Shown here: in pieces, positions 33,733 to 44,449 of the stretch | Position numbering within the stretch: position 1 is the first letter of the stretch | Layout of the letters: each line of letters opens with the position of its first letter | Assembly: GCA_033398695.1 (NCBI GenBank) | Contig: CM065804.1 | Span: forward strand, 39,323,501-39,387,500 | Length of the DNA: 64,000 nt | Direction of reading: 5' to 3' | DNA from: Orobanche coerulescens | Lineage: Eukaryota; Streptophyta; Magnoliopsida; Lamiales; Orobanchaceae | Notes under the pieces: model-generated | Seen by the model: only the letters and a program-made list of their open reading frames with translations | Databases searched by the model: none | Told to the model about the DNA's origin: nothing | Made by a program: the position numbers and the translations under genes

Positions 33733-33792
33733 CCATCCTCAATTATACGTCTCGACTTAGTGCATCGCCTTAAGGGATAGGTCGCTAATCTC

Positions 33793-35000
33793 AAACTGGA
33801 AGTGAGGTCCGTCAAGGGACATTTCATTGGATACCCATAGGACTCGATGGGTAATCTATTCTACATGCCAGAAGACCATATGGTCGTTGTGGCTTTACAA
33901 GCGCATTTCCTTGAGGATGAGTTCATTTAGGAAGGTGTCTCGGGTAGAAATATCTCTTTGGAAGAGCATAATGAAAGTCCTGAGGAGACATCTGATCAGG
34001 GATCACGAATCGAACCTATTGTAACACAACCTCCACTTCGAAGGTCTGATAGGGTGTCTCACTTACCTGAGAGGTATGGCTATACACATGTCGAGGAACT
34101 GGGTCTATACGACGCACCTGGTAGCGGACGACCCTGTCACCTATGACTAAGCGATAGTGGATGCGGACTCAATAAATGGCAAGAAGAAATGGAAGCTGAG
34201 ATAGACTCGATGCATGCCAATTAGGTCTAGACTCTAGTAGATCTACCAACTGGCATGAAGCCTATTGGAAGTAAATGGATCTATAAGAGAAAGACTGATG
34301 GGGATGGCAAGGTTGACGCATATAAGGCCAAGCTTGTGGCAAAGTGTTATACCCAAAGGGAAGGGATCGATTATCAAGATACCTTCTCGCCCGTAGCTAT
34401 GATCAAGTCGATTCGCATGATGCTTGCCATTGCTGCCTATTACGATTATGAAATATGGCAAATGGACGTCAAAACGGATTTTCTAAATGGGTACCTCGAG
34501 GAGGAAATCTATATGGAACAGCCTAAGGGTTTTGTGTCCAAAGCTAATATTCATAAGGTGTGTAAGCTACAACGAGCCATTTATGGGCTGAAACAAGTTT
34601 CCCGGAGTTGTAACCTTCGATTTGATAAAGCAGTCAAGGACTTTAACTTCGTGCGAAACGAGGAGGAACCATGTGTTTACAAGAAGGTCAGTGGGAGCAA
34701 CATTGCGTTCTTAGTACTATATGTAGATGATATTCTACTTAAGGAAATAACATAGGAATGCTCAGCACTGTGAAAGCTTGGCTTTGTAAAACGTTCTCCT
34801 TGAAAGACTTGGGAGAAGCTTCCTATATTCTAGGGATCCGTCTTTATAGAGATAGACCGCTAAGAATGATAGGACTTTACCAAGCCCTCTATATAGATAA
34901 AATCCTAAGAATATTCAAGATGGATGAATCTAAAAGAGGGTTCTTTCCCATGCAACATGGAATTCATCTCACCACGAAAATGTGTCCTTAAAGTGAGGAA
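33793..35000 (+). pseudogene. Element H integrase C-terminus and reverse transcriptase
   Basis: From 33793 the frame encodes the integrase end (VKGHFIGYP, MPEDHMVVVA), an acidic linker (33958-34146), then the copia RT: KPIGSKWIYKRKTDGDG, AKLVAKCYTQREGIDYQDTFSP, IWQMDVKTDFLNGYLEEEIYM, IYGLKQVSR, and LVLYVDD (catalytic YVDD intact) in 34255-34755. The thumb (MLSTVKAWLCKTFSLKDLGEASYILGI) is in 34758-34991. Stops at about 33828, 33929, 34144, 34222, 34753 and 34989 break the chain. Confidence 0.85.
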
Positions 35001-35727
35001 GACAAAAGAGAGATAAGTAAGGTACCCTATGCCTCGACAGTGGGTAGCCTCATGTACGTTATATTGTGTACGAGACCAGACTTATCCTACGCTGTGAGTA
35101 TGGTAAGTCGATTTCATGCAAATCCGAGAAGGGAACACTAGACTGCAGTTAAGAACATTCTCAAGTACTTAAGAAGAACTAGAGATATGGTTCTTACTTA
35201 CGGTGTTGGAGAACTGAAGGTGATTCGATTCACCGATTCTGATTTTCAAGGAGATAAGGACGACTCTAAGTCGACATCTGGGTATTTGTTTACTCTCAAT
35301 GGAGGACAGTATCTTGGAGAAGCTCCAAGTAAAGCGCTACTGCAGATTCCACCTGCCAAGCAGAGTACCAAGCTGCCTCAGAGGCTAGCAAGGAAGCATT
35401 TTGGATGCAGAAGCTTGTCCAAGAACTTCAAGTGGTGCCTAATGCGGAGCTACCTATATCACTATTCTATGATAATAATGAAGTTGTCGCCCAAGCCAAG
35501 GCGCCAAGGATCTAAGGGCTCACCACAACACCAAGCATATAGAGAGAAAGTATCACATCGTTCGAGAGATGGTTGAAAAAGGATATGTTTCGTTGCAAAG
35601 AGTAGACTCAGAAGACAATGTATCTGACCCGCTGACTAAGCCATTATCTCAGGCTGTCTTGGAAAGACATGTGAAGAACATGGGTATTGGATACCATGAT
35701 GTATGGCATTTAGTGAAAGTGGGATAT
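35001..35727 (+). pseudogene. Element H RNase H
   Basis: Contains PYASTVGSLMYVI, FTDSDFQGDKDDSKSTSGY (35187-35576), then after frame changes a KYHIVREMVEKGYVSL and DPLTKPLSQ stretch ending at the LTR. The terminal stop lies just before the 3' LTR, with AGTGGGATAT as a weak polypurine tract (35719-35727). Confidence 0.75.
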
Positions 35728-37606
35728 TATTAGGAATATGCCCTCGAATGCCACTCAGGGGATGAGAGAGAAGGGGCATTGTAGTTGTAATTATGGAATT
35801 ATCAATAAAAGGCAATATGATTCATTCACTGTTTATTGTATTTCAAATGCATTCTTGATTTGGTAAACATTGAAGTGAAGTCCATGTAAATAAGAGCGAA
35901 CATTCCACCCTCATTACCGGATAAAAGAAAATGCACTGGAAGTGTTTAAAGTTTATTTACGTAAGCCGTTTGTAAGTCGATAAACTTAATTGGGCATTAA
36001 GTTTTGAGTAAGGCTTGTATAAATTATGTAGGACATGTGCATGTCTTGATTGCATAGTTATAAGTGTATTGGTGGGACCAGTATACTCGAACACGACTCA
36101 TACTTGATTCAGTCACACGGTATTTACTCTTGGAGAGTCGATGACGAATCAAAAGGTTGTGATAGTATACGTGGACCTTTGACTTGAGGTGTTCAGTAGG
36201 AGATGTGCCTGTGACCTTTAGTTTGTCATTAGAGTATTTAGACTCATTTGCTTAATCGCTGAGTCAACCTCGAAGTGCGGACTATACGGGCAGGTAGCAG
36301 TTTTTACTGTACGCCAAGAAAGGATTCTATCTCTTGTTAGTGAGCAAGCGAATGTCCTATACGGTTAATAGCAAATAAGATCATAAGTCTTTGGCCAAAG
36401 CATTCTGATCTAGTCGTATTAGATACACTAGTAATCAGTCGGTTTTTGATTTGCATTAACACATGTATAGTGTGTAGTCAACAGTAGGGTTTGACTTTAC
36501 CATGGCCCGAAGACTTGACCGGGACATCTGATGAAGGGTCTATACGTATATGGTATTCACGATAAAATGGTTCTGGAATGATCTCTTCATTCGTTCTCAG
36601 TCGGGATTTACAGTGCGGCCCGCTAGGCTGGATAAGTGCTGCCCGCACTCATTGGTTCCTCCTAATGACGGCTGATATGGACCTACAGAGTTGTGCATCA
36701 GGACCGTTGACGGATAAATAAGAATTTATAATCTCTCTATTAATATTAGATATTGGATATCTAATTATGATTTATTGGATAAATCAAATAGCGGTCTTAT
36801 GAATTGAAATTAAGTTACTAGGTAATTAATTTAATTCATAAATAATATTTCTCAGAGAAATATATTTGTATTTGATATAATTAATTAATTATATTAATTA
36901 ATTAGTATATATGCACTGGATATATAACATAGTGTATTTAACGGAGTCGTTTGACGAACGTCCGGTACACGAGCCGAGTGACTCGGCCCGTTTCCTAGCA
37001 CCTTCCACATGGGGCCGCCCGAGCTCCTCTCTCTCTCTTGTCTTGATTTGCTTTGTTTAATATTGTGAGATCCCACCATGATACTTTCAAATAATGGTGC
37101 AAAGGTGATATATATGGTGGGATCATATCATATCATGTGATGAACAATATATAACAAAGAAATCAAAAACCACCTCACTACAATTTTTGTAGTTCGGCCG
37201 AGAGCACTTAGAGGAGAGAGAGAAAAAATTTTCATCGTGTTCTTCATCTTTGAGGTGGAAGAAAAGTAAGAAAATAAGAGAGAAAAATTCCTACGACATT
37301 TCCTAGCCGTGTTCTTCATAGAACGGAGTCCTGTAGATTTTTCCGGTCAAGTTCCGTCGCGTGGTGACGTAGAGGCATCGTATTTTCGGTTTTTGGGATG
37401 AAGGGATTTCGTGCTCGTGCTCGGGTTTGTGATCATCGTAAACTTACGAAGATATTATCAAAGGCTTCAAGGGTATGGGACCTTAAATCTTTTACTTCGT
37501 TTTTTTTTCTTTTCGTATATATGTTACCTGATCGATCCTGTTTGGGATTCTTAATTCTGTATTATTATTCCGCTGCATATTCGTTATTGTATCCGGAATC
37601 CTAACA
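35728..37606 (+). mobile_element. 3' LTR of element H
   Basis: Starts TATTAGGAATATGCC (first G mutated to A) and ends ATCCTAACA at 37606; 1879 bp. It contains about 150 bp at 36597-36760, including GTGCGGCCCGCTAGG, missing from the 5' LTR. The short ORFs seen inside are not shared with any known protein. Confidence 0.8.
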
Positions 37607-37952
37607 CGAACTGCAGATTAGGCATACGGATCATGTCCTGAAGTAACTTGTCGGTACCAGAACTAGTAGGCAGAACCGGATTAGCGTTGGCTTGATTAAC
37701 CAGGACCGCCTGGGTTAGTAGCGCCATCTGATTCACTACTTGCTGCAGAATGTTCGCTACCCTGGCGTTATCATTAGTATTACCGAAGCTAGCAGACTGA
37801 TTCTGCTGACCTTCGGCACTAGGCTGGACACTGTTCGACAAAGAAGGCGTTGCTGAACTAGGCCCAGAGCTATCGGACATGGCCGCCGCACCGGCTGCGC
37901 CACGTCCCCTACTGCGTCCGCGACCGCATCCGCGTCCTCTACCAGCAGGCAC
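37607..37952 (-). pseudogene. Element B gag, N-terminal part; start codon reads GTG
   Basis: Minus-strand frame beginning GTG CCT GCT (37952) and encoding PAGRGRGCGRGRSRGRG, then a Ser/Gln-rich linker and VVNQMALLTQAV, ending MPNLQF where element H interrupts. The related gag of element D starts with ATG at the same place (56589), so B has probably lost its start codon by A-to-G change. It continues at 27759. Confidence 0.75.
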
Positions 37953-37953
37953 T

Positions 37954-38058
37954 CTGAAGAGATAACTAGTGAGTACAATTCAAACGCAAAACACATCACG
38001 ATATTAAGAGAGGAACAACACGGGATAATGCAATGAGTCAAGTTAGGAAAAACTTACG
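37954..38058 (-). other. Candidate intron in element B leader
   Basis: The minus strand reads CTC|GTAAGTTTTT at 38058 and ...ATCTCTTCAG|AGTG at 37954, a 105-base segment with good GT donor and CAG acceptor ending just before the gag start. The same place in element D has TTCAG directly before its gag ATG. This is a prediction from splice-site consensus only. Confidence 0.4.
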
Positions 38059-38146
38059 AGCACCGGCGTACTGAGATGATGGCGTAGTAGTGATAATGTT
38101 CAGAAACGACACTCGACTAGACCCAAATAACCGACAGCCTAGGTAT

Positions 38147-39710
38147 CCATACAAGACGTTCAGGGCATATTACAGATGCCCATGGACCCCACCCTTTAGA
38201 ATCCACCAGGCTAACACACAAACTCGACATTACGACGGTGATAAACATCATCAACATACGAACGACTTCTCAATCTAAGACATACAAAATAAGTAGACCA
38301 AACCCAACAGTGCAATTGAACGTCAAAAGCAACCCCAAATTGGGTACACAACAATTACAATGTTCAAAATAAAGAAGTACTCGAGTACTGAAACAAACGA
38401 CATGATTAATAAAATTTAAGAGACATGACATCAATGAACGACCATTGAATAGAATCACCCTTGCCCATCATCCTCGTACTGTCCGCATGCTCGTTTGCCT
38501 CCAAGACCTGTACCTGAAATACAAAAGTATTTCCCCCATTTAAGGGGTTAGCGATAACAGCTAGTGCAAGTATAATCCATTTGAACTACCAATCTAATCA
38601 TATGAAATATGCGCCAAAATCATTTTAAAAAAACATTTATATTACGGTGCACATACACAAAACACAATTCTCCAACAAAACATTTCAAAGGTTAATCATT
38701 GGTACGAGACTCACGGCTACCGTACCCTGCAGAGGCCCCGTCGGACTATCCCTGTGTGATTAACCCCAGTTTATGATATGCATACACACGACACTACGTA
38801 TCCCCAGAGGCCCTGTCAGACCATCCCTGGGTGAACATACACATTCACATCGAAAACATACACGGGAAGCCATAATTCAAATACTAGAATATGCAAACAA
38901 ATGTAAAGTACTTGCTTTTGAGACATCTTTGACGAAACGAAGGTGAACGACGGTTATGAATGACTCGGAGTGACCATGTCTGCTCCTAAACGCAAAGTTA
39001 ACCCAACCCAGTCCTAAACGATAATGATAATTGAACGGAATACGCCCACATCGCCTATTACAACCATAACAATACGTGGCAGAACTTACTGTCCAAAATG
39101 CTGAGGACCATAACTTACGTTAACACTAAGGTTTAACGTACGTTATATGTGTATCGATAGCGCACGCAAGAAAGCATGAATAGCATACGTTATTCATGCA
39201 GCAGTTCAACACTGCTGGATGTAGTTCGTTGCTCAGGGAAATATGAATTCGAAACGCAACCAAAGATAGGACCTAGCACATAAATACGAAGTATTCGTGA
39301 CGACAAAGCTAATTGCTGAAAGAAAGTATGATTCCGACTACCGGGAGATTCGAAATACGACAAAGGAGATAAAATTCTCTAAACTTATAGGAAATTACAA
39401 AACGGCCCAAACATTCACAATACAATGTCGGATTATCAAACCGAAACTCACAACATGAATAACTCAACCATACGGACTCATGGAAATAAAGAAACAACGT
39501 AATCGAATGAGTTTTACGAGAATCGAATATATATGCGACAAAATATGTCATAAAGCGAAATTACATAAGAACACCTCCGAAACTCGTCCAAATGGAAAAA
39601 CACCAAGAACAAAATAGATTCAAAACGTCGAACGGTTACAAGCGAGTCGATAAAAATAGACGGGCACCAAAAATAGAAACTTTTAGAAATAGAAAGGTAC
39701 GGATATTACA
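38147..39710 (-). mobile_element. 5' LTR of element B, with internal deletion
   Basis: Minus-strand start TGTAATATCCGTACC at 39710. The inner end is eroded around 38147 (CAAGACGTTCAGGG aligns with the other copy) and no clear primer-binding site remains. Compared with the 3' LTR it lacks about 620 bp at position 39076-39078, removing the TATA-like core and most of the palindrome array; only TA breakpoint words TG are shared. Only decayed palindromes near 39113-39170 survive. Confidence 0.75.
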
Positions 39711-39715
39711 AATAC

Positions 39716-41337
39716 TACTTCCAAGATGCATTCTTTGCTTTCACCAGAAGGTTTATCTTGAGATGAGCAGTCTTTAGTTTTCTCTCCACTCGTCATATGG
39801 CATGAAAGGCTATTGTAGTCTGCATCCTTGACAGTGACAAGATTAACAGATGTTTCATCCTCTAAGATGATTTTGCCTTGTTCTGCCAGCTGCAGGATTT
39901 TATATTTGAAGATAAAGCAATCTTGAATTGGGTGGCCTACTAGTTTATGGTACCTACAATATTTTGGGTCATCGGTACGTCCAGCTTAATCTGGTCGCTT
40001 CATTTCCTGTAACTCGATAAGATTATCTTTTAACAAATCATCGAAAATTCCTGGGACATCCGAGTCTAGGAATGGATATTGCCTCTGTTGCATTTCTTTT
40101 AAAGTCATTTTTCTTTGCCCCTTTCTTGGACGACACATTTCTCCTTGTCACTTCTCTCTTCCTTGTTTCTTTGGTACTTGAAAGTTCTTGCATTTATTTA
40201 CATGGATTCCTTATTCGGGGTTTTAACAAAAGTCCTGCCCCCTTTATTGACTTGTTGCTTGTCTCTGAACTTTCGAAGTTATTGGATTAGTTGTCCATCA
40301 GCTCTAGTTGTGGCCATGCTTAGCTCCATGTCGTGAGCTCTTGTTGCTAACTCTTCGAAGGTCCTTGGCTAGATTCCCTGAAGAATGTAACACAGACCCC
40401 AGTGCATACCTTGGATACACATTTCGATTGCAGAAGTTTTGAATAGTCGATCTTTGCAATTCAGGCTCAAATTCCTCCATCGGTTAATATAATCGATCAT
40501 GGGTTCGTCTTTCCACTGACGACGGTTGGTTAGCTCAATCATGCTAACCGTTCTCCTTGTGCTGTAGAATTGGTTAAGAAATTCTTGCTCCATTTGACTC
40601 CAGGTGTTAATGGAGTTGGTTTCTAAATCGATATACCAGTCAAAAGCATTTCCTTTCAAGGATCGAACAAATTTCTTAGCTAAATGATCTCCATAAGTCC
40701 GAGCATCATTACATGTTTCAACAAAATGAGCCATGTGCTGTTTTGGGTTCCCCTTGCCATCGAATTGTTGGAACTTTGGAGGCTGATAACCTGTTGCCAT
40801 CCTCAAGCTATCAACTCTCTTGGTGTATGGCTTGGTATAAGTAAATGATGATTTAGAGCCTTCTTCATATTTATCCTTTATTGTTCCAAGTATGAGCTCC
40901 TTGAGTAGACCGATATTAATCCTTACTTCTGAAGAAATTTGGAAATTTTTCTTAGTGAATTCAGTTTCTGCATCTTGATGTTTGGTTGAGCTTTCAACAT
41001 AATTTGGCTCCTCAACCTGTTTCCCATTTGTACGGCTTGTATCATCATGGTCCGCCTTATTCATCAAGTGAGAAATTCGAGTTTCTTGATCTTGAACATG
41101 CTTAGAGAGCTCTTCGATAGCTTTCATGATGCTAGCAAGTTGCTCATCGACTGTTTAAGCATTTGTCATCATGACTGGGGCTATACTCAAGGTCGACGAA
41201 GAGTCTGACAAGGAACAAGGAGTGGAACAAGTAGAGTCATCTTCTTCATCTTCAATGACCAAGTATGGCTTGTTCGTCGTAGTTCCTGTTGATAGGTTTG
41301 CTGCTGATGAGGTTTGCGATTGTGATCGTTTCGTCAT
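39716..41337 (-). pseudogene. Element A gag
   Basis: 41155-41337 gives the N-terminus (MTKRSQSQTSSAAN, with an acidic Ser-rich stretch), ending in TAA. 40369-41127 gives the core: KHVQDQETRISHLM, FQQFDGKGNPKQHMAHFVE, LKGNAFDWYIDLE and WSQMEQEFLNQFYSTRR, a retrotransposon gag of the Tat/Ogre type. Further decayed gag with a zinc-finger-like CRYHKLVGHPIQDC lies in 39716-40368. It ends where element B was inserted. Confidence 0.75.
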
Positions 41338-41455
41338 ACTCCTTGTAACGGTATTAACAGTTGAAGTTTTGAAGGATCAGTCATATTCACAAAAACCTTG
41401 CTAGAAACCATCTTGAAATTTGATTTAGGAAGAAAAGAGATGAGAGGTAGAGTAT

Positions 41456-41473
41456 GTCCCACCGGGCGTGCCA
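41456..41473 (-). other. Primer-binding site of element A
   Basis: The minus strand reads TGGCACGCCCGGTGGGAC, four bases inside the LTR end at 41478. It begins with TGG, complementary to the CCA end of a tRNA; I cannot name the tRNA with confidence. Confidence 0.65.
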
Positions 41474-41720
41474 AATTTGTAACGACAAATTTTGTGTCTT
41501 TAATAAAAAAAATGCGAAAATGAATTATAACTTGAATTTGTTTGATATAAATTGTAGAAAATAGTGGATTACAATCTCTAGTTTAATTCCTCTGATTCTT
41601 CTCTTCGTGAATGACTTTTTCTTGAACGAACTTTGAGGCGTAGTCTTCGATCTGATTTCGTACGATGTTTAATTTGGGATTTTTAACGTGAATCCAAGGA
41701 CTTATGTCTTATTTTGGATT

Positions 41721-42110
41721 GAACGTTGTTTGGCAGGAGTTTTTGTGTGAAGAACGTGTTGAATCTCTTTTAAATCTTCGAGAACGCCTTTGTGAGAAAC
41801 ACTTGATCGGAGGGGTTTTTCACGTTGATCTCTAATTGAACGTAGTTTCAGGATGATTTGTGTGAAGAACGTGTTGAAGCTCCTTTGAATCTTCAAGAAC
41901 ACCTTCGTGAGAAATGCTTGATCGGAGGAGTTTTGCACCTTGATCTCTGATTGAATGTAGTTTCTGGATGATTTATGTGAAGAACGTGTTGAAGCTCCTT
42001 TGAATATTCAAGAACGCCTTCATGAGAAATGCTTGATCAGAGGGGTTTTGCACCTTGATCTCTGATTGAAAACTGCTTCCAGGAAATTTGCACGAAGAAC
42101 ACCTTTGAGT
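41721..42110. repeat. ~115-bp tandem repeats in element A LTR
   Basis: Units start at 41721, 41838, 41953 and (decayed) 42068, periods 117, 115 and 115. Each contains GTGAAGAACGTGTTGAA and TTGATCGGAGGGG-like words. The third and fourth copies are more diverged. Confidence 0.85.
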
Positions 42111-42347
42111 TGTGAAGATTGCCTTGAGATTTCGTAGGGAATTCTGAAGCCTTCTTGAATACTCTAAGCTTGTTGCCGTTGTTCATTGCTCCTCTTCGTT
42201 TTGCCGTTGTCGTTGCTCATCATCTTGCCGTTTTCATTGCTCGTCGTCATCTTGCCGTTGTCGTTGTTTTTGTGTGAAGGGAGGCCTCCTTTGATAGGTG
42301 TGGAGAGAGGCTTTTCACCTTGGTTTGTCACCTTTGCCATATGACAC

Positions 42348-42510
42348 GATTTGATTGGCAATATCAGTTTGATTGGTCATCATTGTCACACGGCGTGATT
42401 TGGTTGGCCAATATCAATTTAGTTGGTCATCTTTTGCACAGAGCATGATTTGATTGGCCAATATCAATTTGGTTGGTCATTTTTGCCACATGGCATAATT
42501 TGATTGGCCA
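42348..42510. repeat. ~50-bp tandem repeats in element A LTR
   Basis: Four units start at about 42348, 42397, 42447 and 42497, each with GATTTGATTGGCCAATATCA-like sequence. Every unit holds an inverted CCAAT pair (ATTGGCCAAT), that is, CCAAT-box-like words on both strands, which could matter if this is U3. Confidence 0.75.
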
Positions 42511-42650
42511 ATTCAATTTAATTGTTTTATCTTTATTTCTTTTTATTTTGACGAGATATTAATTGATTTCCTCCGTGCGTGGTAAGTCAACTGTCATGCT
42601 TACCAACTACGGGTATCCGTACACCCATGCGATTTGACCGACTCATAACA

Positions 42651-44013
42651 TGTATATTAAATATTGATAATTTAACTATTTAATTTGAGAATTAATTTTA
42701 TTAAATTCCCAAAATATAAATAAAAAATTAATTTAATATGTACTTGTACACATGTCGCAATTTGATTGGGTGCAAATTTAATTTGCTTACAATTATCTCT
42801 ATCTTATTTGTAATTTTACCAACTTATTTTTATTTTTAGGATATTATTTTTATTTAGACTGTTTGCAATTTGATATTTTTGGATTTATTTATGCAATATA
42901 TTCCTAAATTTTATTATTTTTAAGTATTTATTTTTCTTTTGTTAAGATTTTTTCTTATTTATGATTTATTTATATTTTTCATAATTAATTATTTTAAGAA
43001 TTTATTTTTAAATTCTATAGCATTTATATTTTCGAATTTATTTATATTTCTGGAATCTAATTGTATTTAATAAGATTTATATTGTAGTTTTTCAAATTAT
43101 TGGTGAATATTAGAATTTATATTTCGTTTATGATTCTTGAAAATATGTTTTTACTTTTTAGGTTGTTTTATTTTTATAAATTTATTTCAAAAATTGAATT
43201 AATTAAACCAAAGGAGAGATTGTGGGAGGACAATTTCATAATTGTAAGAAAAATCAATTTTATTGAATACTCAAACTTTCATTGTCATGTTTCTTGATTT
43301 ACATATTGACTTTTCAATATGAGAGTTTGAAAAAGTAAATTATTTGCAACTCCCAGTCAAGTGCTTTCATCCACTTTGTTAAATAACCAATCAAAATTCC
43401 CGTAATACCCTATCATATTAATGTTTGCAAGTCTATAATTATCATTGTATTAAAAACTAAAATACTTGAAAATAATTTAAGAAACTGAAATTATCTAACT
43501 AATCTAAAATCTAATTTAAAAACTAAAAAATCTAGAAATAAAATATAAATGTAAATAACTATGTTTCTGTATAGAAATAAGAAAATAAATTTAATTGTTG
43601 GATAAATAATTTAAATATAAAAATAAATCAATATTATAACTAAATCTGAAATTATAAATAATAAAACAACTTTATTTGTTGATTTAATAATTAATTTTTA
43701 GACTTTATTTATTTAGTTTTTTAATCAACTTTAGGCTTTTATATAAATACAAAATAAATTACCAAAGTTCAACATTCATTTATAAATTAATATGTCAATT
43801 AAGTGCGAGAGGTGCCAGAACTGTAGAATGTGTATAATTAAGTATAAGCAGTTGCGTGAAGGATCGCAGAATATGTACGGTTAAGCACAAGTATTTAACT
43901 GAAAGACAGAAATTCCGATCTTGACGTACATAGTTAATCACCAAGAGTATTGATATATAAATATTAAAATTTGTTGAAAAATTGTCAAAACGAAAACAAA
44001 AATATCTTAATTC
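42651..44013. other. AT-rich interval, no gene seen
   Basis: Very AT-rich sequence with poly-A/T runs and no ORF above about 80 codons resembling a protein. It may be outer LTR of element A or host intergenic DNA. It ends at the insertion of element C. Confidence 0.6.
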
Positions 44014-44244
44014 TGTTTGAGGGGAAAGTAAAGACAAAAAATCAATTGTATTGATAACAATGAATAGAGGGGCCTTTATATAGGCATTACAAAGAGAGTC
44101 TTTCCATACATAGGATTCCTAGTTAAGGTAAGACATCTAACAGAATCCTACTACTTATGGAAGAGTCTAGAACCTTCCATAACTCTTATCCCCCTACAAC
44201 TAGTATTAGGTAAGACACCAATACGGGAAGAATATCCCGAAACA
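44014..44244 (-). mobile_element. 3' LTR of element C
   Basis: Preceded on the minus strand by the polypurine tract ACAGGGGGAGTG (44245-44256). TATA box TATATAAA on the minus strand at about 44075-44082. Very short for a plant copia LTR but within range. Confidence 0.85.
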
Positions 44245-44449
44245 CTCCCCCTGTGTCGAACACTAATACTAACATGGTGCACAAGGTGTTGCCTCGGTAA
44301 AAAACCTTTCCAAGTCAAATAAAACCCCGTGGGAAAAACAAAGACTTTGGTGAGGAAAAAGAGCGCAACGCACCAACTACAAATGTCAGAATCATGTGAA
44401 GTATACTCCCCCTGAGGTATACATAACAGCTCATTCCGTCGAGCTATCA

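Larger units (their letters stand above)
31040..33792 (-). other. Inverted segment (~2.75 kb) spanning elements H and I
   Basis: Order on the plus strand: additional ORF N-part (+), H integrase (-), Sirevirus LTR (-), additional ORF C-part (-), H integrase end and RT (+). Turning 31040-33792 over restores additional ORF N then C, then the 3' LTR, then a continuous H integrase. Both breakpoints can be placed to a few bases: H sequence ends at GTTTGTCCAC (31040-31049) and resumes near AAACTGG (33793), sharing AAAC. A single inversion after Sirevirus insertion explains the arrangement. Confidence 0.75.
27760..37606 (+). mobile_element. Element H: Tork-like copia element, internally rearranged
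   Basis: LTR ends TGTTAGGAATATGCC (27760) and GGAATCCTAACA (37606) are flanked by CGAAC on both sides (27755-27759, 37607-37611). The 3' half (RT and RNase H) is in plus orientation at 33793-35727; gag, protease and the start of integrase are missing, and an integrase piece is inverted (31040-31508). Sirevirus sequences (element I) occupy much of the interior. The RT and RNase H words fit the Tork lineage of Ty1/copia. Confidence 0.85.
13636..39710 (-). mobile_element. Element B: Tekay-type chromovirus (Ty3), carrying two insertions
   Basis: Minus-strand element with 5' LTR at about 38147-39710 and 3' LTR at 13636-13676 plus 21230-23400. Target duplication AATAC flanks it. Domain order is gag, CCHC zinc knuckle, protease, RT, RNase H, integrase and a C-terminal chromodomain-like segment, the Tekay/Del layout. 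Element F sits in the 3' LTR and element H in gag. All enzymes carry breaks, and RT and integrase also lack catalytic acids, so B is non-autonomous. The LTRs differ much more than those of F, consistent with greater age. Confidence 0.85.
9120..42650 (-). mobile_element. Element A: Tat/Ogre-like Ty3 retrotransposon, split by element B
   Basis: Minus-strand element whose gag (39716-41337) and pol (9520-13635) were separated by insertion of element B; both flanks of B carry AATAC (13631-13635 and 39711-39715), and the reading frame of the protease region runs across the join. Domain order from the 5' end is gag, protease, a linker, the RT N-terminus, RNase H, a second (archaeal-type) RNase H and integrase, which is the Tat/Ogre layout. 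A primer-binding site (41456-41473) and the inner end of the 5' LTR (41478) are visible. The 3' LTR is not recognisable, so the left limit of about 9120 and right limit of about 42650 are approximate. Confidence 0.7.
41478..42650 (-). mobile_element. 5' LTR of element A, outer boundary uncertain
   Basis: The inner end reads TGTAACGACAAATTTTG on the plus strand. The outer end cannot be placed without a second LTR; CATAACA near 42646 is one candidate. The LTR contains two tandem-repeat blocks (listed separately). A small protein-coding role is not apparent. Confidence 0.5.
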
